A stretch of DNA of 64,000 nucleotides, from the NCBI GenBank assembly GCA_963580285.1, contig OY757012.1:165466652-165530651 (forward strand), read 5' to 3'. Positions 40,401-52,400 of this stretch are shown piece after piece (positions within the stretch are counted from its first letter, which is position 1; every line of letters begins with the position of its first letter). The translations under genes were made by a program, and so were the position numbers. Under the pieces are notes generated by a model, which was not told the origin of the DNA, did not search any database, and worked only from the letters and a program-made list of their open reading frames with translations. The stretch comes from Lucinisca nassula. Its lineage: Eukaryota > Mollusca > Bivalvia > Lucinida > Lucinidae.

Positions 40401-43400
40401 CTTTAGAAAATTCAGTGTTTTCGAAATTTTCGAAATTGCTGTCTTATAAACATGCTAATGTTCGAGATTTTAGAGGTATTTTGGAAATTATTTTTCACAA
40501 TAATTTTTGGTGTCCGAATTTTTAAGGTGTTTGAAAGTTTAGGAGAACTACCGTATAAGCATACCATGTAGAAATTTTTACATTTCATTTCGTGTTCAGT
40601 TTTATGTTGAAATTAACTTACTAGGGCATTTATCAAGAATTTCACCAAGGCTAAGACACTCATTTCATGAACTTAACGTTGAGACAGGGTGGCATAGTGG
40701 TATTTGTGGCGAAAGATATAGATGGAGAGCAAAGTTCATAATAAAAGCTGTATTTACGACATTGTCATAAAATAAATATAAATAATGAATATAAGTAGAG
40801 TTTATCTTAATTTAAATCTAATGTTATTGCCTCTGCCAACTGTAATTTCTAACACTTTCTTCTGCAAATTGTAGTATTCCTGTTATCTTTGTTCAGTTAT
40901 TCCTGTTTGTTCCTTTGTACTGTAATTCCATTTTTCTAATGTCTCTAGAAACCCTAGCAGCGACGTCGTCAAGACGTCGTCAATTTAACATTGCACTTGG
41001 AAGATAATTACATTAGTAGCACTTACTAAATAATCAATCAATCGCAATATTCGCCACAGTATTCGCGACAGTGTAGCTGCACTTTGTACAGGGACAAATT
41101 TCATTTAGCTTTGCAATGCCCTGTTTATGCATATTTTAAAAGTAGATTTACTCTGAAACGGTATATTAACCGGCATCCCTGTCCCAACAATTTTTATGCT
41201 CTGATGCAAAGTCACAATGAATCTGTAATACCCCGTCTTGCACAGTATCTTATTGAAGCCATTCAGAGTTGTAATGAAACTTTAGCAAGCATGGTGTAAT
41301 ACCAGATGAACCACATATCAAGGCTCATATTATACTACTCTCTATATTACTCCATAGCTGTGTTGTATTATGGGATGGCGGCCTAAATTACTAAATAAAA
41401 CTTTCTCATTGTCATTTTAATGATCCTAAGTATTGGGACAGACAGGCATAAGCAAACAGTGCAGACCCAGATCAGACTACTCCTAAAGGAGCAGTCCGAT
41501 CAGGGTCTACACTATTTTCCATTCCATCTGCACTTCTTGGACTTCTTGCTGGATTGTGAAAGAAATTTGTTGAATTTAGGACAAGCAAGTCCTCAAGGTA
41601 ACTTTTATGGTACATGCAGCAGGAGCTCATTTTGAAATGAGGGGTACCAGTAGGAGTTATTCATAGAAATTCATTTAGAAAAAGGCTAAACCTTTTGCAA
41701 ACCGTGGAAGTCCTGATCAGATGTTGTGTTCTGCAACATCTGATCTGGGCCTGCACTGTTTGTCAATTTTCGATCTTGCCTAAATAGGGTAACATCATAC
41801 AAAGTCCAGTTATCCTCAAAAATTTAACTTGAGAATAAAAAATTCATCTTAATTTATTTGTGCAGACTGGTTATGAAGCCTGTTGGTCATACTCTCTCTT
41901 CTACTGATTCTAGAAATGATGCTGTCAGTTACTGGTGAAAGAATTTGTACGGTAAGGGCTAACTGCTTATGAACATAAGAATTCTGCAAAAGCCTATGTC
42001 ATGTCTGTGAGGGTGCAAAGTCACCTAACCATGAAATGTTGGTCAAGGTCAAAGTTCAGAGGAGCAAATTCTTTCCTTTAAAAGTAGAGTAAGACCCATT
42101 TTTGTTTGGGGCAGAGTTTATAGAAAAGCGAATAGGAACTCCTGAAAGTTGTCTCCCACTGAAAAATGGTGGAAAAATTTAGCAGGTGTTCCCATTCCCC
42201 TTAACTGGTCAATACAAAGTTTGACAGTCATCGCATCAGAGCGATGTTCAATGTTATGGTTGTGTATATCAGTTACTGTAATTGCACTAACAAAGTGGAA
42301 AGTTGGACATCTTAACTCCTTATCTAAAACTAGAACAAGAAGATGTCTGAAAACAGATGACTGAGTGGCAAACAGTGTAGACCCTGATGAGAGATTGCTT
42401 TCTGCAGCATTCCCTCTGGGTTTACACAGTTTGCCCAGGCCTGTTTGTCTAAATACATATGGCAAATATGGCAGTAACATATTTGTGCTGTGCTTTTCAC
42501 TAAAACATCAGCTAAACTTCATAAATAATACAGGGAATGATCATAAAATATAAAGCGTAAATACAATAAAAAACAATGAAACTTAATTGTCAACATTCAT
42601 GACAAAATAAAGTCAGAGGATTGTGGCCATTAACAAAATTCTTAATTCTTACCATGTTGTTCACAACAACCCCTTTCTTTGGAAACAGTGTAGATCCAGA
42701 TCAGATGGCTTCTGAAGAAGCCATCTGATCAGGATCTACAGTGTTTGACATTCAGTTTATGAACTTGTAGGAATAAATTACATCAGGTAATCTGATTGGT
42801 TCAAAGTCAGAAATGGGTGTGGCTAAACTGAATATTCAGCACTATGAAATGTTCTACATCACATCACTAGCAAGAATATGTAAATTTCATAGTTTCCAGT
42901 ACTAGTTCTTTAACCCTTTTTGTACCAAATGGGATCTTCCTCCTTATATATAGCAAGAGTCCATTTCAAAATTTAGGGGTGTCAGGTTGTGTTTTCATCA
43001 AACTTTATTTGGAAAATGACTGAACTTTGAGCAAACAGTGGAGGCCCTGATCAGACACTGTGTTCTGCAGCGTCTGATCTGGGCCAGCACTGTTTGCCGA
43101 AGTACCCGTTTTGGGGTTTCTGGTACTAAATGGGTTAATTCAAAGACCAATCAGAAAGAAACAATAGACACTTTTAAAAACATCAAGGTTCTTGAATATG
43201 ATATGGGAAATTGGAAGTAGGTGACAGCTTACCTGTCTAAAGCAGCCAGGCAGATCATTTACCCAGTGTAAACTGAAACAGTAAAACAGATGTGATACAT
43301 ATATGACACAGAATTTTTTTGTTTGTTTGTCTTGTCTTGGAGTTTAACTGCCCAGTCAACACTATTTAGGTCCTATTGAGCCAGTCAGTTTACCTAACCA

Positions 43401-46400
43401 CACTTATTGGGTAGGCTTATACATAAGCGGTTAACCAGTGAAGTGTACATTCTTTTGCTACCCTTCTTGAATCAGCCGAAGGGAGAGAATTTCCATAGAA
43501 AAGATTTCATGATCAATCTCTATGAAAGAATATTTCTGACCCTCGCAGGTTACACGATACAGAATATTCAAATGAGAAATAGGGATTCAGATCAAGCTCT
43601 TTTTGTCTGTTTCTTTGTTTTATTTTTGGAGTTTACCGACACTGTCAACAATATTTATTTTGTATCAAACCAGTCAGCTTTTACTGGGCATAAGCGGTAA
43701 ACCAGTACAGTGCACATTCTTTGGCCACAAACTTTCTGAAGCAGAGAAGGGTGAGAATGTTCATTCTTGCACACCAGACAAGGAAATCCGTGATTTTACC
43801 CTGGGATAGAAATTTATGTTCTGACCCTGGTGTTCCGATGCAGAATCGAATATAATCGCGTGTTTGATCAATGCACTGGTTGAATAAGACCTTATATGCG
43901 CCGTAGTTAAGGTTGACGTCATGCACGTTACGTGACGTCACTAAACATTCCTCTAGTATCATTACAATATGGTGGACGTCAGTAACCGAAGTGACTGCAG
44001 CATTACGATCCGAGCTAAGAAATGGAAGGTGTGCAAGAAAAAGAATCCTATATGGTGTGAGGCGTGGATAGAAAAATCCGTCCCTCGGGATCACTGTCCG
44101 GCATCACTCGGCAAGCCTCGTGATGCAGGACATTGACCCTTGGGACGGATTTTTCTATCCACACCTCACACCCATATAAGATTCTTATATGATCAACTGC
44201 CACAAAAGAATGATGCTGATCCAACAGGTATGAAACCCACAACTTCATAGTCACCAGTCAGTCGCACATCCAGTTGAGCAACCAAAGCCAGCCTAACAGG
44301 CTGCTAAGTCAACAGTTTAACCCTTGTCCTGCTGAATATTCATGTATGCCACACCCACTACCGGTTATCAACCAATCGGATTATTTGATACAAATTATTG
44401 CAACAAATTCACAATCTGAATGGCAAACAATGTAGATCCTGATCAGATGGCTTCGTCAGAAGCCAGCTGATCTGGATCTTCATTGTTTGAAAAATAAGGC
44501 ATATTCGGGCTCAGCAGGACAAGGGTTAAGCTTTAATAATTTAACCCTTTTGGTACCGAATGGAATAGTCCTTCTTATACATAGCAGGAGTCCATTTCAA
44601 AATTTAGGGGTATCAGGTTTTCCCTTCAAAAACTATTTGGAAATTGGCTGAAATTTTTGCAAACAGTGTAGACCCTGATCATACGCCGCATTCTGCAGCA
44701 TCTTATCTGGGCCTGCAATGCATTTTGGGGTTTCCGTACAAAATGGCTCCTAAGGTGCAAATTCTAAGAGTTGTGAAGGTTGATCCATTCCCCTTAAAAT
44801 ACATTCTTTCATAGCTCCAAAACGGTTATTTTTCTGATGAAAATGTGTTATATAATTGTCTTATTCATACTCCAAAAACAGGTTATAAACTCGTTGAAGC
44901 GGTTCAAGGCGGTTCCAACAAGTACCCACAACCTGTGTGTTAGAGCAGGAAAAAGAAAAATAATTAACAACCCTTTAAATCCCAGTTTTCCCTACATAAA
45001 GTTGGGTTTATAGTGCTGCTCATTTGATGGCTTTGTTCACCTGATGTAATAGCCAGGGAATTTAAAGTTTATGGCCATCAGAGAGTTTATCTCATTTCTT
45101 AACCCAGTTACACTAGGTGGACACCTTAAATTGACAGAACCAAACATTGTGGAGTACACAAGATTTTCTGGGCCAGATTAGCTAGTTTCTTCCAATTAGG
45201 CTTCATCAGTGACCCTTCAATATTTTCAAAATCCCATAATGGAATCAATGATACCAAAGGGCTAGAAAATGCAAGCTACACTACGATGTAGGTAGACTTT
45301 TTATGCCCACCAGACATCTCCTTAAAACCAGCTGTAAAGAAGTTAAACTTTATGAATTGGAGCATCCTACCTATGCACAAGTTTTACACTATTGCCAAAG
45401 GATGAATGACACACTGCAGTAATAGGCTTATGCATTACAAAAACTGCCATTAAATGAAAATGGTTAATTTCAGTTTTATCCTTGCTTCAGAACCAAACCT
45501 CTATACTTATACATGTACATGTTTAATATAATGTATTAATCACATGATTGTAGGATAATGTGTGCAAGATACACATACATTTCACAACAAACCGTAACTT
45601 TGCAAACAGCGTAGATCCAGAGAAGATTCAGAAGCTATCTGATCAGGATCTACACTGTTTGTCATTGAGTTTATGAATTTGAATGAATAAATTACATCAA
45701 GTAATTTGATTGGCTGAAATGGGTGTGGCTAAATTAATTTATGAAGCAGGATAAGGGTTAAACAACTAGGACTTGGTATGCAAGCTCTATTCTTGCACAC
45801 CAGACAAGGAAATCTGCGAATAAACCCTGGGATAGAAATTTATGTTCTGACCCTGGTGTTCCGACCCAGGCAACTAACATAAATGCGCTTCAGTTCTATT
45901 CAACTGCCGGAACTACTTCCGCACTACTTTTATTTTGTAAACAATATACATGTGCGAGCTGTCAACACTAACCGGAGGTGTTGTGCAAGAAAAAGAATCC
46001 AATATGGGGTTCTGTTGTAGATGGGCTTTTCCAACCCTCGGGATGACCGTGCTGAGCGGAACCTCGGCGTAGCCTCGGTTCCACTCAGCACGGTCATCCC
46101 TCGGGTTGAAACTCATCTACAACAGAACCCCATATCAGATTCTTATATTCTTACCTACCTGAGACTACTAACAACAACATCTAGTGAGTTGTCCTTGAAT
46201 GGGAAGAATTCTTCATCAGCTACTATTCTGTACGTAGGAACTTCTGGAGACAGTTCACTCTGCATCTGAAGACAAATCAGGGACATGCTCATTTTACAGT
46301 CAACCCTCTTGATACCCACATTTAAAATAGCAATTATTTTAATAGAATGAATCTTTAGCTCAAGACGAGATTAATGGAGGTACTGTTGTGAACATTTGTA

Positions 46401-49400
46401 AGAATCACCTTAGCAAGAATGGCCACAATATTTGTCAACTAGCTAGTCTGGCCTAGAAAAATCTTTTCTTGCACACCAGATAAGGAAATCCAGTTTTAGC
46501 TTGAAATAGAAATTCTGTTTTAACCCTGGTGTTCTTACCAAAAATCCAATGTTCTCACTTGTTCGATAAATGCACTGGTTGAATATGACCTCATATGGGC
46601 CATCGTTAAGGCTGACATCACAGCACGTTACATGACTTCACTAAACATTCCTGTAGCGTCATCACAAATTGTGACAATATGGCAAATGTTGATGCAGCAT
46701 TAACAAGACAAATGCCTCACAGCATTATGGACAGGTTTTTCAGTACAGTTTTGACATCAGCAAAGATGCAACCTGCATATGTAGCAAGAGTTGGCATAAG
46801 GCAAGATAGCTTGCCTCTAGGGGCCAAACCAAATAAAATTTCAATTATGCAGGTTTTTTTTCTCCAAAAATGACATTTTGTTTTGTAAAAGAGTTCAACA
46901 GACTGCAGCAATTCATACACAACATTTATATGAAGCACTACAGCGCTGACAAAGGTTTTCTAAAAATAGACAGTGACCTTGACCTTGATCTCAGGACCCT
47001 TAAAGTAGATATTGCTTGAGAAAACAATCTGTTATACTCAACATTTGAGAGAGTGTGTGCATGCATGCATGAATGTGTGTGAAAGCATGCATGAATGCAT
47101 ACATGCATGTGTGAGTGCATGCATGTATGGGTGTGCATGTGCATGCATGCATGTGTACATGTATGTGTGAGTGCATGCATGCATGTGTGAGTGCATGTGC
47201 ACATGTGTTTGCATGCATGTGTGTGCATGCATACATGAGTGCATGTGTGCTTGCATGCATGTCTAAGCGGGTGCATTTATGCATATGTGTGTGCATGCAT
47301 GCATGCATGAATGCATGTACATGCAGGTATGTATGTGTGTGCATGCATGCCTGAGTGCATATGTGTGTGTGTGTGTGCATGCATGTATAGGTGCATGCAT
47401 GCATGCAAGCATGTGTGTGCATGCATGTGTGTATGTGCAAGCATGCATGCATTAGTGTGAGCATGCATGTATGCATGTGTGCATGCATACATGTATCCAT
47501 GAGTACATCGCTATTCTAAAGGAACATATTTTTTTTTAACAAGAGGGCCATGATGGCCCTGGATCGCTCACCTGATCCATAGAGTAATAAGTGGGCCCTG
47601 GGGAGGGCCATTATTGACCCCAGGGCTATAATGTGCATAATGTTGAGGAAGGTCTAAAAAGGTGAAGGTTCATACCAAATATCAAGTAAGGCTATAATTT
47701 GAACAATCTTGGCAAAGGTCCAATAGATGAAGCTACACACCAAATATCAAAGACCTGGGCCTTGCGGTTTCAGAGAAGAAAGTTTTTTTTAAGATATTCC
47801 CTACATAAGCCTTTGTAAAACCAAATGGCCCCCAGGGGCGGGGGTATTTCTGGCCTCAGGGCTATAATTTAAACAATCTTGATAGAGGTCCGCTAGATGA
47901 AGCTAGGTCTATGTAAAACCAAAGGGCCCCGGGGCGGGGGCATTTGTGGCCCGAGGGCTATAATTTGAACAATTTGGGTAGAGGTCCACTAGATGAAGCT
48001 CCATACCAAAATATCAAAGACATGGGCCTTGCAGTTTCAGAGAAGAAGATTTTTAAATATTTCCCTATATAAGTCTATGTAAAACTAAAGGGTCTCGGGG
48101 CGGGGGCATTTTTGGCCCCAGGGCTATTATTTGAACAATCTTGATAGAGGTTCATTAGATGAAATTTCACACCAAATATCAAAGACCTAGGCCTTGTGGT
48201 TTCACAGAAGAAAATTTTTAAAGATTTCCTATATAAGTCTATATAAAACCAAAGGGCCCCTAGGCGGGGCCATTTTTGGTCTCGGGGCTATAATTTGAAC
48301 AATATTTGTAGAGGTCCACTAGATGAAGCTTCATACCAAATATCAAAGACCTAGGCCTTGTGGTTTCAGAGAAGAAGATTTTTCAAGATTTTTCCTATAT
48401 AAGTCTATGTAAAACCAAAAGGCCCCGCAGATTTTTGGCCCCAGGGCTATAATTTGAACAATCTTGGTAGGGGTTCACAAAATGAAGCTTCATACCATAT
48501 TTCAAAGACCTGGGCCTTGTGGTTTCAGAGAAGAAGATTTTTAAAGATTTTCCCCATATAAGCCTATGTAAAACCAAAGGGTCCCTGGGCGGGGGCATTT
48601 TTAGCCCCAGCACTATAATTTGAACAATCTTGGTAGGGGTCCACTAGATGAAGCTTCATTCCAAATAGCAAAGACCTGGGCCTTGCGGTTTCAGAGAAGA
48701 AGATTTTTAAAGATAAACCCTATATAAGCCCATATAAAACCAAAGGGCCCTGGGGCGGGGACATTTTGGCCCCAGCACTATAATTTGAACAATCTTGGTA
48801 GGGGTCCACTAGATGAAGCTTCATACCAATTATCAAAGACCTGGGCCTTGCGGTTTCAGAGAAGAAGATTTTTAAAGGTCTTCCCTATATAAGCCCATGT
48901 AAAACTAAAGGGCCCCGGGGCGGGGGCATTTTTGGCCCCAGCACTATAACTTGAACAATCTTGGTAGGGGTCCACTAGATGAAGCTTCATACCAAATATC
49001 AAAGACCTGGGCCTTACGGTTTCAGAGAAGAAGATTTTTAAAGATTTTCCCTATATAAGCCCATGTAAAACCAAAGGGCCCCGAAGCGGGGGCATTTTTG
49101 GCCCCAGCACTATAATTTGAACAATCTTGGTAGCGGTCCACTAGATGAAGCTTCATACCAAATATCAAAGACCTGGGCCTTGCGGTTTTAGAGAAGAAGA
49201 TTTTTAAAGGTTTTCCCTATATAAGCCCATGTAAAACTAAAGGGCCCCTGGGCGGGGGCATTTTTGGCCCCAGCACTATAATTTGAACAATCTTGGTAGG
49301 GGTCCACTAGATGAAGCTTCATACCAAATATCAAAGACCTGGGCCTTGCGGTTTTAGAGAAGAAGATTTTTAAAGGTTTTCCCTATATAAGCCCATGTAA

Positions 49401-52400
49401 AACTAAAGGGCCCCTGGGCGGGGGCATTTTTGGCCCCAGCACTATAATTTGAACAATCTTGGTAGGGGTCCACTAGATGAAGCTTCATACCAAATATCAA
49501 AGACCTGGGCCTTGCGGTTTCCAGAGTTCTCGGAAACGCCGAATCCGGCGTATTTTTACGCCTGTTTTTGCTTTTGTACGCGTAAAATTTCCTGTCGTGG
49601 ATTCTTAATTACGCCCTTTTTTTTTCGCCTGACGCGTCCGTAATCCAGTGTAAAAAATGACCTCAGTCACATCAAAAGATGACAGCAGGTGTCCAATTGA
49701 TCTCCAAATTTAGCTACCGCTTTCGGATAAAAAGTTTACCGTTAATCGTCGCCGCCAGGCTTGTTCAAGCATTACCTGGCGAGGACAGTTGTCTGTATTA
49801 CTCTCTCGGCCAATCAGAGCGTCACGGCTGGAAGATTGGCAGATCAGTCTTGCAGTTTGCGAGAGGCTGATTAACATTAATTGACTGTTTTGTTTCCGGA
49901 TACTTGAATACACAGTTGGATTATCGGTAATTTGATTGTTGAAAAAATGTCGGAGGCATAATTAAAGGATGCGATAATCTAGTGTATAAATAGTCTTTAT
50001 TATGATTAAAGAAAATTATGACTCAAGTTTGTCGCATTATCAAGCTACCTTGATTAGGCCTATTTGAATGAAAGAAATTAATTATCAAGTGTTGAACTGC
50101 TTGCTAATAGTGTAGGTCTGGAACAGACACCTGTGGCATCTGATCTGGGCCTGCACTGTTGGTGTTTTTTTTTTTTTTTTTTTTGGTGGGGCTATTGTAA
50201 TGATATTCGTCATATGTCCGTCCGTCTTACCGGATAACTCCTAGACGGTGATAGATAGAAACCTGAAACTTTGGGTACTGACAGATCTTTGGTCTGGGGA
50301 GTGCATGACACTTTCGGAACTTTGATCACGCCCGTCAAAAATCAAAATTTCCAGGACATGGTCGTGTAACATATCAAAGAATCCCAAAGTTTCATATGCC
50401 ATTTTATGAACTAGGATGTTGTGCATGGCCTGAACGGACTTGTCCTGTTGGTGAAGCCTGATCAGAGCCTGTACTACTGTTAACTGCTCACACTCAATTT
50501 AAACCCATAATATCCTGATGAATAAATTAATTTACCCAGTCCACTCCTGACTTTCAAAGCCTACTGTAATTTATCCATTCAAATTCACAATCTGAGTGAC
50601 AGTGTAAATCCTGATTACATGGAAGCCATCTGATCTGGATCTCCACTGCAAGAAAAGGGTTTGTCATGTTAAGCAGAACAAGGGTTCAAGCCCCAAAGTC
50701 TTTTGGAGTCACACTCTTAGTGACTCTAAAGACGTAGCATTTAGCCATAATTGACACACGTTTTTAGGGTCAAACTCCAACTTTTCAAAATTTGACTCCA
50801 ACTTTTCAGATTTGAATCCAACTTTTTCCATGGATGGATTCTTAAACTCCTGTTTTCAAAATCCTAGTGAGAACTCTGGGTTTCAGAGAAGTAATTTTAA
50901 AAGATTTTCCCTATATAAGCCCGTGTAAAACCAAAGGGCCCCGGGGTGGGGGCATTTTTAAAGATTTTTTAAAGATTTTCCCTATATAAGCCCATGTAAA
51001 ACCAAAAGGCCCAGGGGGGGGGGGGGGGGGGGGGGCTGGGCCTTGTGGGGTGAAGCTTCATACCAAATATCAAAGACATGGGCTGTACAATTTCAGAGAT
51101 GAAAATTTTTTAAGATTTTCCCTATATAAGCCCATGTAAAACCAAAGGGCCCCTTAGCGGGGGCATTTTTGGCCCCTGCACTATACTATGAACAATCTTG
51201 GTAGGGCTCCTCTAGATGAAGCTTCATACCAAATATCAAAGACCTGGGCCTTGCGGTTTCAGAGAAGAAGATTTTTAAAGATTTTCCCTATATAAGCCCA
51301 TGTAAAACCAAAGGGCCCCTGGGCGGGGGCATTTTTGGCCCCAGCACTATAATTTGAACAATCTTGGAAGGTGTCCACTAGGCATTTATAAAGATTTTTT
51401 AAAGATTTTCCCTATATAAGCCCATGTAAAACCAAAGATTTTTACAGATTTTCCCTATATAAGCCCATGTAAAACCAAAAGGCCCTTCATACCAAATATC
51501 AAAGACATGGGCTGTACGGTTTCAGAGAAGAAATTTTTTAAAGATTTTCCCTATATAAGCCCATGTAAAACCAAAGGGCCCGGAAGCGGGGGCATATTTG
51601 GCCCCTGCGTTATAATTTGAACAAGCGTTATAATTTGAACAATCTTGGTAGGGGTCCACTAGATGAAGCTTCATACCAAATATCAAAGACATTGGCCTTG
51701 CGGTTTCAGAGAAGAAGATTTTTAAAGATTTTCCCTATATAAGCCCATGTAAAACCAAAGGGCCCCGGGGCGGGGGCATTTTTGGCCCCAGCACTATAAT
51801 TTGAACAATCTTGGTAGGGGTCCACTAGATGAAGCTTCACATCAAATATCAAAGACCTGGGCCTTGCGGTTTCAGAGAAGAAAATTTTTAAAGATTTTCC
51901 CTATATAAGCCCATGTAAAACCAAAGGGCCCCGGAGCGGGGGCAATTTTGGCCCCAGCACTATAATTTGAACAATCTTAGTAGGGGTCCACTAGATGAAG
52001 CTTCATACCAAATATCAAAGACCTGGGCCTTACGTTTGAGAGAAGAAGATTTTTAAAGATTTTCCCTATATAAGCCCATGTAAAACCAAAGGGCCCTGGA
52101 GCGGGGGCATTTTTGGCCCAAGCACTATAATTTGAACAATCTTGGTAGGGGTCCACTAGATGAAGCTTCATACCAAATATCAAAGACCTGGGCCTTGCAG
52201 TTTCAGAGAAGAAGATTTTTAAAGATTTTCCCTATATAAGCCTATGTAAAACCAAAGGGCCCCGGGTGGGGGCATTTTTAAAGATTTTCCCTATATAAGC
52301 CCATGTAAAACCAAAAGGCCCGGGGGGAGGGGGGGGGGGGCCCTGGGCCTTGTTGGGTGAAGCTTCATACCAAATATCAAAGACATGGGCTGTACGGTTT

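Noticed and set aside
43233..43269. Alternative NDUFAF5 exon order or a processed copy
   Set aside because: All ten exons are in colinear order with intact splice sites and compatible phases, so it is the spliced gene and not a retrocopy.
46938..47500. Long stop-free frames on both strands rich in His, Cys and Met
   Set aside because: They fall in the TGCA/TG simple repeat. Absence of stops follows from the repeat, and no domain is present.
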